Positions 49,149 through 57,210 of a stretch of 64,000 nucleotides of DNA are shown one piece after another. The notes under the pieces are model-generated. The model worked only from the letters and a program-made list of their open reading frames with translations, searched no databases and was not told the origin of the DNA. This DNA comes from Amycolatopsis marina (GTDB taxonomy: Bacteria; Actinomycetota; Actinomycetes; Mycobacteriales; Pseudonocardiaceae): contig NZ_FOKG01000016.1 of NCBI RefSeq assembly GCF_900111885.1, forward strand, positions 1 to 64,000, given 5' to 3'. Each line of letters begins with the position of its first letter. Positions within the stretch are counted from its first letter, which is position 1. The position numbers and the translations under genes were made by a program.

Positions 49149-49886
49149 ATGTACCGCGAGTTCCCGCCGCCACCGCCCCTGCGGGAGGTGGTGCGATGTC
49201 TATGGTCCGCGCGCATCCGGGGCAGTTTCCCCATCGTGCCCGACGGCTGCGCGGACCTGATCGTGGCTGGCGACGAGGTGTTCGTCGCGGGCCCGGACAC
49301 CTCGGCGTGGCGCAGCACGCTGGAGACCGGCACCGAACTGCTCGGTGTGCGGTTTCGCCCCGGTCGCGCACCCAGCGTGCTGGGGACACCGGCGAGCGAC
49401 CTGCGCGACCGGCGGATACCGCTGGACGAGTTGTGGGGCCGTCGTGGCCGCGACGTCGCGGACCGGCTCCTCGACACTCCTCGCGCCCTGCCTGCCGTGG
49501 CACTGAACGCGCTGCACCGTGCAGGCGGCGACGCGGGCCGTCGACGCGACCCGTGGCTGGAGGTCCTGCTCGCGCGGCTGAACGCCGGTGTCTCCCGCGT
49601 CGGTGACGCCGTGCACGATCTCGATCTGGGGCCGCGCCAGCTGCGCCGGAAGTTCACCGAGGCGGTCGGCTACGGCCCCGCGACGTATCTCCGGGTCGCC
49701 CGGCTACAGCGCGCGCTCGCGGTGGCGCCGCGCGTGGCGGGGCTGAGCACGCTCGCCACGGAGGCGGGTTACGCGGACCAGGCCCATCTCAGCCGGGACT
49801 GCCGGGACCTCACGGGACAGACCGCGAGCGAGTACTTCGTGCTCGATGACCGTTCCGTTCACGACAGATCCGCAAGCCGGTCGTAG
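49149..49886 (+). CDS. AraC-family transcriptional regulator
   Basis: 245 aa. An N-terminal DUF6597-like sensor part (PVVPDGCADLI-type segment FPIVPDGCADLIVAGDEVF) precedes a C-terminal double HTH (about 150-235, GDAVHDLDLGPRQLRRKFTEAVGYGPATYLRVARLQRAL, TLATEAGYADQAHLSRDCRDLTG). ATG at 49149, divergent from the SDR/DUF2867 gene. Effector and targets unknown. Confidence 0.86.
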   Translation: MYREFPPPPPLREVVRCLWSARIRGSFPIVPDGCADLIVAGDEVFVAGPDTSAWRSTLETGTELLGVRFRPGRAPSVLGTPASDLRDRRIPLDELWGRRGRDVADRLLDTPRALPAVALNALHRAGGDAGRRRDPWLEVLLARLNAGVSRVGDAVHDLDLGPRQLRRKFTEAVGYGPATYLRVARLQRALAVAPRVAGLSTLATEAGYADQAHLSRDCRDLTGQTASEYFVLDDRSVHDRSASRS

Positions 49887-49895
49887 GCTCGCCCC

Positions 49896-50813
49896 ATGCC
49901 CGATACTTCCATTGTAGACAGTCATACTCGTGCTCGTACCTTTCTGGACACCTCGGCCCGGTTGCCCGAGCGCAGGCTGGCCCGCCTCCTGCTCGACGAC
50001 GGCGGCATCGACGACGCCTGCGCGGTTCTCGAGACGCTGGCGGCGTACCGCAATCCCGATGGCGGGTTCGGCTGGGCACTGGAGCCGGACGTGCGCTGCC
50101 CGGACAGCCAGCCGCTCGCGGCCGACTTCGCCCTCGAGATACTCGATCTGGTGCTGCGGTCCCCTGTGGGCAGGGACACCAGGGTGCTCGCGGGCGCCCG
50201 TGACCTCGCCGAGCCGCTCCTGCCTTACCTCGCCTCGGTCGCCGTCGACGGCGGGTTGCCGATCGTGCTGCCGTCCGTCGCGGCCCATCCCCGGGCGGCG
50301 CACTGGGGTGACGGCGTGTTCCCGCCCGCGCTCAACCCGACAGCGGGGATCACGGCGCGGCTGCTCGACCTCGGGTTCGAGTCCCGGTGGTTGACCGAAG
50401 CCGCGTCCTTCTGCCGGCGGGAGATCGACGCGCTGACCCCCGAACGCCCGCTCGACGCCCACAGCGCGACCGGGGTCCTGCGTTTCCTGACAGCCTGGCC
50501 CGACCGAGCCTGGGCGGACGGGCGCGTGCGGGCGGTGACGGACTCGTTCGACCGCATGCCGCTGTTGCAGCTGTATCCCGGAGTGGGATACGGGCTCACA
50601 CCACTGGACCTCGCGCCACATCCCGGCGATCCACTCAGGAGCGCGTTCCCGGACGACGCGATCCCGGCTCACCTGGACGAGCTCGCCGCGGCCCAGCAGC
50701 AGGACGGCGGCTGGCCACTCGGCTGGACGCCACCCGGTCCCGCGGCCGAACAGGAGTGGCGTGGAGTCGTGACCGTGCGGGCCCTGCACGTGCTCAAGCT
50801 GAACGAACGCTGA
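49896..50813 (+). CDS. Prenyltransferase/squalene-cyclase-like alpha-toroid protein
   Basis: 305 aa, no signal peptide. Two QW-like motifs, NPDGGFGWALEPD near residue 53 and QQDGGWPLGW near 270, with helical repeats between, suggest an alpha/alpha-barrel of the terpene-cyclase/prenyltransferase superfamily. The DXDD and other catalytic motifs of true cyclases are not seen. ATG at 49896, 9 bp after the AraC gene, so perhaps co-transcribed. Function unknown. Confidence 0.65.
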   Translation: MPDTSIVDSHTRARTFLDTSARLPERRLARLLLDDGGIDDACAVLETLAAYRNPDGGFGWALEPDVRCPDSQPLAADFALEILDLVLRSPVGRDTRVLAGARDLAEPLLPYLASVAVDGGLPIVLPSVAAHPRAAHWGDGVFPPALNPTAGITARLLDLGFESRWLTEAASFCRREIDALTPERPLDAHSATGVLRFLTAWPDRAWADGRVRAVTDSFDRMPLLQLYPGVGYGLTPLDLAPHPGDPLRSAFPDDAIPAHLDELAAAQQQDGGWPLGWTPPGPAAEQEWRGVVTVRALHVLKLNER

Positions 50814-50894
50814 TCCGGTGTCGACCGCACCCGACCGAACACGGGCTAGAGTTCAGTCGGACGAAGTGCCGACAGGGTCGAAGGAGAACGCGCG

Positions 50895-51902
50895 GTGGCG
50901 ACGATCAATGATGTTGCGGCGCGGGCCCGGGTCTCCACGGCCACGGTTTCCAGGGCACTGAACGGCAAGTCGACTGTGGATCCCGCCCTTGCCGCCAGGG
51001 TGCAGGAAGCTGCGGCCGAGCTGGGCTACCAGCCCAACGGGCTGGCGAGAAACCTGCGCAGGCAGGAGACCGCCGTACTCGCGCTGGTCATCTCCGATGT
51101 GGAGAATCCCTTCTTCACCGCCATCGCCCGCGGTGTGGAGGACGTCGCGCAGAACGCCGGATACTCCGTCGTGCTGTGCAACTCCGACGAGCAGCTCGCC
51201 AAGGAGCGCCGCTATCTGGAGATCGCCCTGCAGGAGCGGGTGGCGGGCGTGATCCTCTCCCCCGTGGGCCCTTCGACGAACGTCGACACGCTCACCGGCA
51301 GGGGCACCCCCGTCGTCGCGGTCGACCGGCCACTGACCGAGCCGAGCAGTGACCAGGTGCTGGTAGCCAGCCGACCGGCCGCGCAGGAGGCGACAGCACA
51401 CCTGCTGGCGGCCGGATACCTGCGGGTGGGCTGCCTGACCGGCCCCGCCGGGGTACGCACCGCGGACGACCGGCTCGACGGCTATCTCGACGGCCTGCGG
51501 GCGGCCGGGGTCGCGCCGGAAGCCGCGCTCGTGCGCAGGGCGGAGTACCGGGCAGGCTGCGCCGACGCGGCCGCGGCCGAACTTCTCGATCTCGAATCAC
51601 CACCGGACGCACTGCTCCTGGCCAACAGCCCCATCGCCGTCGCCGTCCTGCAGGCGCTGGCGGCCCGGGGGCTGCGCGCCGGACGCGATATCGGCATCGT
51701 CGCCTTCGACGAGGTCCCCTGGGCCACCCTGATCGACCCACAGCTCAGCGTCGTCGCGCAGCCCGCATACGAGATCGGCAGGGTGGCCGCGGAACTCCTG
51801 CTCGCCCGAATCGGTGATCACACCAGGCAGCCGACGGCCACCATGTTGGCGGCCCGGCTCATCCCCCGCGGCAGTTCGCGCCGTTCATTGGGTGAGTCTT
51901 GA
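50895..51902 (+). CDS. LacI-family transcriptional regulator
   Basis: 335 aa. The HTH at the very N-terminus (MATINDVAARARVSTATVSRALNG) and hinge (LGYQPNGLARNLR) are followed by a periplasmic-binding-protein-like domain (about 60-325). GTG at 50895 with AAGGAG 8 nt upstream. Its 3' end overlaps that of the converging sugar-binding lipoprotein gene by 18 bp, which suggests the two belong together functionally. Effector unknown. Confidence 0.92.
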   Translation: MATINDVAARARVSTATVSRALNGKSTVDPALAARVQEAAAELGYQPNGLARNLRRQETAVLALVISDVENPFFTAIARGVEDVAQNAGYSVVLCNSDEQLAKERRYLEIALQERVAGVILSPVGPSTNVDTLTGRGTPVVAVDRPLTEPSSDQVLVASRPAAQEATAHLLAAGYLRVGCLTGPAGVRTADDRLDGYLDGLRAAGVAPEAALVRRAEYRAGCADAAAAELLDLESPPDALLLANSPIAVAVLQALAARGLRAGRDIGIVAFDEVPWATLIDPQLSVVAQPAYEIGRVAAELLLARIGDHTRQPTATMLAARLIPRGSSRRSLGES

Positions 51903-52904
51903 GTACACGCGACGCGCGTTCTCCCTGGTGACCAGCTCGGCGGACAGGGTCTGGTTCTTCGGCGCGGGTTCGCAGCCGATCAGGATCCGCCGCGCGGTCG
52001 CGACCGCCTCCTTGCCGCCCGTGGGATAGGCGAAGGTGGCGGCGAGCCTGCCGGACTCCACTGCCTTGAGGCCGCCGGACTCGGTTGGCAGGCCACCGAC
52101 GCCCACGACGTCCACGTCCTCGCGCCCTGTGTCACGAGCGGCGAGATAGGCGCCCTCGGCCATCGCGTCGTTGTGCGCGTAGAGGACGTCGATATCGGGA
52201 TGCTCCTTGAGCAGCACGTTCGCCTGCTGCCGGGCCTTGTCCCTGAGCCAGTCGCCGTCGACGGCGCCCACCGACCGCACGTTCTCCCGCTCCGCGATCA
52301 CCTCGGCGAAGCCCACGCTGCGCTCCTCGGCGAGATCCGAATCCACCAGCCCGCGGATCTCGGCCGTCTGGCCTCCGCCGGGCAGCAGACTGCCCGCGAC
52401 GAACCTGCCCGCCTGCCTGCCCACCTCCACGTTGTCGGCCCCGATGAAGGAGGTGTAGTCCCCGCCCTCGACCCTGCGGTCGAGGACCAGTACCGGTGTC
52501 CCCTGGTCGAAAACCCGCTTCACCGCGGGGCTCAACGGCTCGCCTTCGTTCGGCGTGATGACGATCAGGTCGACACCCTCGTCCAGAAACTGCTCCAACT
52601 GCTGGGCCTGGGTGCCGTTGTCCCCCTGTGCATCGGCGAAGCGCAGAGTGAACTGCGGGGTCGCGGCGGCCGCCTTGCGAATGTCGGCGTCGGTCTGCGC
52701 TCCGTACGCATCGGCGACATTGCCCTGGCTCACGCCGATGGTGTAGTCCCCGCTCGCACCGGCGCACGGCTGCGCGACACCGCCGTTGCGGACGGCCGGA
52801 GCCGGGCTCCCACCGGAGGCGGAGCACGCGGGGAGGGTCAGCAGCACGCACGCCGCGACCACTGTCACCCGATAGCCCCTCCGGCCCGGCATCCTCGCTG
52901 TCAT
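51885..52904 (-). CDS. Sugar ABC transporter substrate-binding lipoprotein (ribose/rhizopine type), orphan
   Basis: 339 aa. Lipoprotein signal with lipobox LLTLPACSASG. The mature part is the Peripla_BP_4 fold: DYTIGVSQGNVADAYGAQ, VDLIVITPNEGEPLSPAVKR, PVLVLDRRVEGGDYTSFIGADN, DVLYAHNDAMAEGAYLAA. No permease or ATPase gene is adjacent. ATG at 52904 with AAGGAG about 4 nt upstream. It may feed a transporter elsewhere or act as a sensor protein. Confidence 0.88.
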   Translation of the reverse strand: MTARMPGRRGYRVTVVAACVLLTLPACSASGGSPAPAVRNGGVAQPCAGASGDYTIGVSQGNVADAYGAQTDADIRKAAAATPQFTLRFADAQGDNGTQAQQLEQFLDEGVDLIVITPNEGEPLSPAVKRVFDQGTPVLVLDRRVEGGDYTSFIGADNVEVGRQAGRFVAGSLLPGGGQTAEIRGLVDSDLAEERSVGFAEVIAERENVRSVGAVDGDWLRDKARQQANVLLKEHPDIDVLYAHNDAMAEGAYLAARDTGREDVDVVGVGGLPTESGGLKAVESGRLAATFAYPTGGKEAVATARRILIGCEPAPKNQTLSAELVTRENARRVYSRLTQ

Positions 52905-52963
52905 GAAGCTCCTTGTCCTTTCTCTGGAACCTCCTCCGGACGCTCCGCAGCCGGCCGAACGGT

Positions 52964-53581
52964 TCACAGCCAGCGCTCGACGATACGGCGGGCCTGCTCA
53001 ACGGCGTCCTCGACCGGCCCCAGTGGCTGCTGGAGATGGCTGAGGGTGAGCCGGACGATGATCTCGATCAATGGGGCGAGCTCGTCCTTTTCGGCTTCCG
53101 CATGATCAGCGTAGAGCGTGCGCGCGTGCTCCAGCACGGCGGAGATCGCGCGCCGCAGCACCGGTTCGGGACGGACGGCCAGCAACAGGAGCAGTTCCTC
53201 CGCGCCGGGCAGCGGGCCCGAGAGGATCGCCTTGAGCAGGGCGTTGTCCGCGGCCCCCCGCAAGGTGTACTCGACTGCCGAACCGATGCCGCTGACCGGA
53301 TCACCGGGGTGGGCTGCCATCTGCTCCGCGACGCCCGCGAGGAATCGATCGGCTTCCCTGACCACCAGTGCCTGACCGAGGGACTGCCTCGTGCCGACTT
53401 CCTTGTGCACGGTCTGCCGGCTGACACCCACCCGTGCGGCGAGCCTGCCCATCGTCACGCCCGCCCAGCCCTCGGCGCAGGTCAGCTCCGCTGCGGCATC
53501 GAGCAGGCGGTCGCGGAGCAGCGCCCGCACCTCCGCCTGGAAACTCCTCTCGCTGTGCACGCGGCCAACATTACTCACCAT
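52964..53581 (-). CDS. TetR-family transcriptional regulator
   Basis: 205 aa. N-terminal HTH (RDRLLDAAAELTCAEGWAGVTMGRLAARVGVSRQTVHKEVG) with a helical C-terminal ligand domain. ATG at 53581; no ribosome-binding site, so the start is uncertain. Followed by the leftward sugar-binding lipoprotein gene after 59 bp. Targets unknown. Confidence 0.87.
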   Translation of the reverse strand: MVSNVGRVHSERSFQAEVRALLRDRLLDAAAELTCAEGWAGVTMGRLAARVGVSRQTVHKEVGTRQSLGQALVVREADRFLAGVAEQMAAHPGDPVSGIGSAVEYTLRGAADNALLKAILSGPLPGAEELLLLLAVRPEPVLRRAISAVLEHARTLYADHAEAEKDELAPLIEIIVRLTLSHLQQPLGPVEDAVEQARRIVERWL

Positions 53582-53813
53582 GGATATGGTGTGCGGGAGC
53601 TGAGCGCCCAGCCGGCTCGCCGGACCGAAGCGGACTCGCGGGACTGTTAGTAAATCATTGGGCATGGACAACGTCGCCCATCCCGGGCAGACTGACCCTC
53701 GATTCTCCACTCTTCGTGTTGTTTCGTGTGCGGTGTGTATACAGTTTCGGTGAATTAGGGCACAATATGGCGAGGAAGCGCACGAACCCGCACATCCGGG
53801 CTACTCTAGGCGC

Positions 53814-54401
53814 ATGACGATGGCGCTGGAGAACGTACTGGCGAAAGCCGGGCTGAGAGTGGACGCCACCGAGTTCCTCTCGCTGGTCGAAGACGCGGCC
53901 CGCAAGTTGGCGCCGGTCAACCCCGACCCCTCGCACTTCTTCTCCGCGAGCCAACGGGCCGCACTGTCCGAGGTCGGCCTCGACCTGTCCCCGGACACCG
54001 ACGGCGAGCATGACTACCGGGCCAGGACCGTGGCCGCGCACGCGGTGCTCGCCGAGGCCGCACTCACCGTCGGCCAGGCCGCGAAACGACTCGGTGTCGA
54101 CGAGAGCCGCATCCGGCACCGGCTCAAGGGCCGCAGGCTCACCGGCTGGAAGGACCAGGGCGGCGGCTGGCGGCTGCCCGGATGGCAGTTCACCGAGAGT
54201 GGCGTGCTGCCGGGCCTCGAGGTGGTGCTGCGCGCCGTGCCCGCCGATCAGCCCGCACTGGTGGTGGCCGCGTTCATGAGCACCCCACAGTCGGACCTGG
54301 TGATCAATGACAAGCAGGCGACGCCCCGCCAGTGGCTGCTCGCAGGCGGCGATCCCGAACCCGTCGCCCGGTTGGCGAGCACCCTCGGCAACCCCGCGTA
54401 G
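53814..54401 (+). CDS. Antitoxin of a RES-type toxin-antitoxin system (Xre/MbcA-like)
   Basis: 195 aa. A central excisionase-like helix-turn-helix (LTVGQAAKRLGVDESRIRHRLKGRRLTGW, about 83-115) is followed by a C-terminal toxin-binding region of the ParS/MbcA type (TPRQWLLAGGDPEPVARLAS, about 172-191). Such proteins neutralise RES toxins and repress their own operon. ATG at 53814 is preceded by TACTCT with a 6-nt gap, pointing to leaderless translation. It precedes the RES gene by 43 bp. Confidence 0.8.
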   Translation: MTMALENVLAKAGLRVDATEFLSLVEDAARKLAPVNPDPSHFFSASQRAALSEVGLDLSPDTDGEHDYRARTVAAHAVLAEAALTVGQAAKRLGVDESRIRHRLKGRRLTGWKDQGGGWRLPGWQFTESGVLPGLEVVLRAVPADQPALVVAAFMSTPQSDLVINDKQATPRQWLLAGGDPEPVARLASTLGNPA

Positions 54402-54444
54402 GCCCGTGGCCGAACGAACACACAAGGACGGTTAGACGCTTCAC

Positions 54445-55098
54445 ATGGCAAGGCTGCCCCTGCCGCCCGCGCGTGCCGTTCTGGTCAACGAACTGCGACC
54501 TACCGAGGACATCGTCGCGGTGCATCCCGCGACCAGACTCGTCCGAATCTTCACCGCGCACGGCAATCACCCCCAGCAGTGGAACACGTTCCGCTACACC
54601 GGCCCGCTGCCACACGGCCGGTTCGACCCGCAACCACCGAAACGCGGAGCGCCGGTCACCGACCCCGTCAACGGGGTGCTGTATTTCGGGCTGACGGTTC
54701 GCACCAGTGTGGCGGAGGTCTTCCAGACCACCTCGACCATCGACCGCAAGAGCCGCGGCCCGCGCCTGGTCGTGGTCCGGCCGGCCAGGACGTTGCGGCT
54801 GCTCGACCTCTCCGGCCTGTGGCCCACCAGGGTCGGCGCCTCACAGGAGATCTCCAGCGGACCGAAGAAGATCACGCAGGCCTGGGCCCGTGCCATCCGC
54901 GCGGCGTTCAGCGATCTCGACGGCGTCTGGTATCGGTCCTCAATGGACGGAGGTGGCCCGGCGATCTGCCTGTGGGATCCGCCCGCCGGTTCCGCCCTGC
55001 CGGACAATCCGGATGTCCTGCTCCCACTGGACCACCCCGGCCTCGACGTGCCACTGGGCCGAGTCTGCGAAGAACTCAACTACGTCATGGTCAACTGA
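54445..55098 (+). CDS. RES-domain toxin (NAD+-degrading type)
   Basis: 217 aa. The RES fold residues are visible as Arg in TRLVRIF, Glu in TSVAEVF and Ser in WYRSSM; the core spans about 40-195. Characterised relatives (MbcT, ParT families) degrade NAD+ or ADP-ribosylate a metabolic enzyme. ATG at 54445. With the preceding gene it makes a classical antitoxin-toxin operon. Repeat copy C follows its stop. Confidence 0.85.
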   Translation: MARLPLPPARAVLVNELRPTEDIVAVHPATRLVRIFTAHGNHPQQWNTFRYTGPLPHGRFDPQPPKRGAPVTDPVNGVLYFGLTVRTSVAEVFQTTSTIDRKSRGPRLVVVRPARTLRLLDLSGLWPTRVGASQEISSGPKKITQAWARAIRAAFSDLDGVWYRSSMDGGGPAICLWDPPAGSALPDNPDVLLPLDHPGLDVPLGRVCEELNYVMVN

Positions 55099-55114
55099 CC
55101 GGCCGTCACCTGGA

Positions 55115-55172
55115 GCGCCTGCAAGTACCCCCAAGCAAGATCAGCTACGTCGTCAACTGCCGCCAAGCGGCG
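55115..55172 (+). repeat. 3'-flank repeat, copy C
   Basis: GCGCCTGCAAGTAC (55115-55128, one change from copies A and B) and AGCAAGATC (55134-55142), followed by CTGCCGCCAAGCG like the inner arm of copy B and a small hairpin GCCGC-CAA-GCGGC (about 55160-55172). It starts 16 bp after the RES stop, between converging genes. Confidence 0.75.
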
Positions 55173-55197
55173 CGCCGCCAGCCACTGCCGACCCCCG

Positions 55198-57180
55198 TCA
55201 GCCCAGGTGCCGTGACCACCACTCGAGCACCGCGTCGAATCGCTGTCGCCGATGCCGGGGGCTGCCGGTCCTGGTCAGCTCGTGCCCCTCACCGGGGAAC
55301 AGGATCAGCTCGGCCTCGACACCGTTCTGGCGCAGCGCGACGAACATCCGCTGCGCCTGCTCCAGTGGGCACCGCCAGTCCTGCTCGGAGTGCACGACCG
55401 CGAACGGCAGGCCGATCTGGCCGGCATAGCTCAGCGGGCTGCGTTTGCGCTGCTCCTCAGGATCGGTGCCGATGTACCCCTGCGCGAACATCCAGCCGAT
55501 GTCGGAGCTACCCGCGAAGGAGTCCCAGGCGTTGACCGCCCGTTCGCTCCACGCCGCACGGAAGCGGTGACCGTGGTGCGCCGCGAGCCAGCCGGTCATG
55601 AAGCCGCCGTAGGAGCCGCCCATCACGCCGACGCGTGCAGAATCCAGGTCGGGACGTTCGAGCGCGGCGTCGAGCATTGCCAGCAGGTCGTCGGCGTCGA
55701 CGGTGCCGAGCCCGCCGATCACCGTGCGTCCGTGCTCCTGCCCGTATCCGGCCGAGCCCCGCGGATTCGCCAGCACCACCGCGTATCCGGCCGAGGCGTA
55801 CACCTGCGCCTCGTCGAACAGGCTCCACTCGTACGGCGCGAACGGACCGCCGTGCACGAGCAGCAGGACCGGGTGCGGGCCTTTCCCTTCGGGCAGCACC
55901 AGCCAGCCGTGCACCGGATAGTCGCCGGTGGAGGTGGCGGTCAGTTCGTGCAGCGGCCGGACGCCGACCTTGCGGACGGGAGCGGAGAAGTCGGTGAGCA
56001 CCCGCTGCTCGCCCTGCTCGATCAGCACGACCTCGCCGCCTGACTCCGCGGTGGCGACGACAGCGGCGATCCGCTCTCCGTCGGCGGTGAACGTGCGCAC
56101 ACACGAACGCTCGCCTGCCAGCAGCCGCAGGGCCGCCAGCGACGCCCGCTCCGCCCGTTTCGGCACTGCCCGCAACTCGGCCGCACCGCGATGGCGGACC
56201 ACCACGAGCACGTCCTCGCCACGCACGACAGGAACACCCGCTCCGGGCGCGCAGTCCACCGACTCCGCATCGGTCACCCTGCGCGGGCGCGACGGCTGCC
56301 CGCCCGGTTCCGGCAGGGCGGCGGCCCATAGACCGGTGTTGCGCGCGATGTCGTCGAGGCCGGCGAACTCGGTGCCGTAGAACCAGATCGTGCCGTCCTC
56401 GGCCACCACGGCATGGTCCGCGGTGCCTTCGCTGCGCACCACGAGCTCGGGTTCGCCGCCCGCCACCGGGATGCGGTAGAGGTCCGAGCACACGGTCTCG
56501 GTCCGCGCCCAGTCCCGCGCGGCGCTGACCAGCATCGCGTCACCATCCGGTGTCCAAGCAGGGTCGCAGACGTCGGCGGGACCATCGGTCAACGGCTCCG
56601 GGTCGACGGGCTCGCCCGCGCCCACACCACGCAGCGCCTCCTCGACGTCCAGCACGAACAGCCGCGCGGGACGGTCGAGCAGGAAACCGATGTCGTCGAT
56701 CCGGTAGTCGAGCCGGGTGATCCGGCGCGGGGCCTCGTCGGCGGGGGCGGGTGCCACGTCCTTGGCGCCGTCCGCGGGCCGTGTGCCGTACCGGCCGGGC
56801 TCGGGGACCCGTGCGACGAACGCGATCCGAGCCGAGGCCGGGTCCCAGACCGGAGCACCCGCGCCGAGCGGCAGCGAGGTCAGCCGAACGGCCTCCCCGC
56901 CGTCGGTGGGCATGAGGTGCAGTTGCGCGCTTCCCGCGGGCCCGTCACCGGTGCCTGCCCGCAGAAACGCGATCCAGCGCCCGTCGGGTGAGAGCACGGG
57001 TGCGCTGTCGCGCGTGCCACGGGTCCACGGCAGATCGCCGCCGCCCAGCCCGATACGGCGCAGCGAACTCCGGTACGAGTTGTCCGCCAGATCGGGCCGG
57101 GACAGTCCGGCGACGAGCAGGTCACCACGCAGCGTGAGTGAACCGGGAACGGTCAGCAGTTCGATGTCGGCAGGACGCAC
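55198..57180 (-). CDS. S9-family prolyl oligopeptidase / acylaminoacyl peptidase
   Basis: 660 aa. N-terminal beta-propeller (about 20-400, WD-like PDGRWIAFLR, PDGDAMLVS repeats) and C-terminal alpha/beta hydrolase with nucleophile GGSYGGFM near residue 522, Asp in HSEQDWRCPLEQ and His in GEGHELTR. No signal peptide, so cytoplasmic. It cleaves short peptides. GTG at 57180 has TACGGT 7 nt upstream and no Shine-Dalgarno sequence, suggesting a leaderless transcript. Confidence 0.92.
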   Translation of the reverse strand: MRPADIELLTVPGSLTLRGDLLVAGLSRPDLADNSYRSSLRRIGLGGGDLPWTRGTRDSAPVLSPDGRWIAFLRAGTGDGPAGSAQLHLMPTDGGEAVRLTSLPLGAGAPVWDPASARIAFVARVPEPGRYGTRPADGAKDVAPAPADEAPRRITRLDYRIDDIGFLLDRPARLFVLDVEEALRGVGAGEPVDPEPLTDGPADVCDPAWTPDGDAMLVSAARDWARTETVCSDLYRIPVAGGEPELVVRSEGTADHAVVAEDGTIWFYGTEFAGLDDIARNTGLWAAALPEPGGQPSRPRRVTDAESVDCAPGAGVPVVRGEDVLVVVRHRGAAELRAVPKRAERASLAALRLLAGERSCVRTFTADGERIAAVVATAESGGEVVLIEQGEQRVLTDFSAPVRKVGVRPLHELTATSTGDYPVHGWLVLPEGKGPHPVLLLVHGGPFAPYEWSLFDEAQVYASAGYAVVLANPRGSAGYGQEHGRTVIGGLGTVDADDLLAMLDAALERPDLDSARVGVMGGSYGGFMTGWLAAHHGHRFRAAWSERAVNAWDSFAGSSDIGWMFAQGYIGTDPEEQRKRSPLSYAGQIGLPFAVVHSEQDWRCPLEQAQRMFVALRQNGVEAELILFPGEGHELTRTGSPRHRRQRFDAVLEWWSRHLG

Positions 57181-57210
57181 AGTCCTGACCGTACATGATT
57201 GTTAGCCGAA

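Noticed and set aside
47224..49260. A 678-codon plus-strand frame opposite the SDR/DUF2867 gene
   Set aside because: Shadow frame; the opposite strand encodes a clear two-domain protein.
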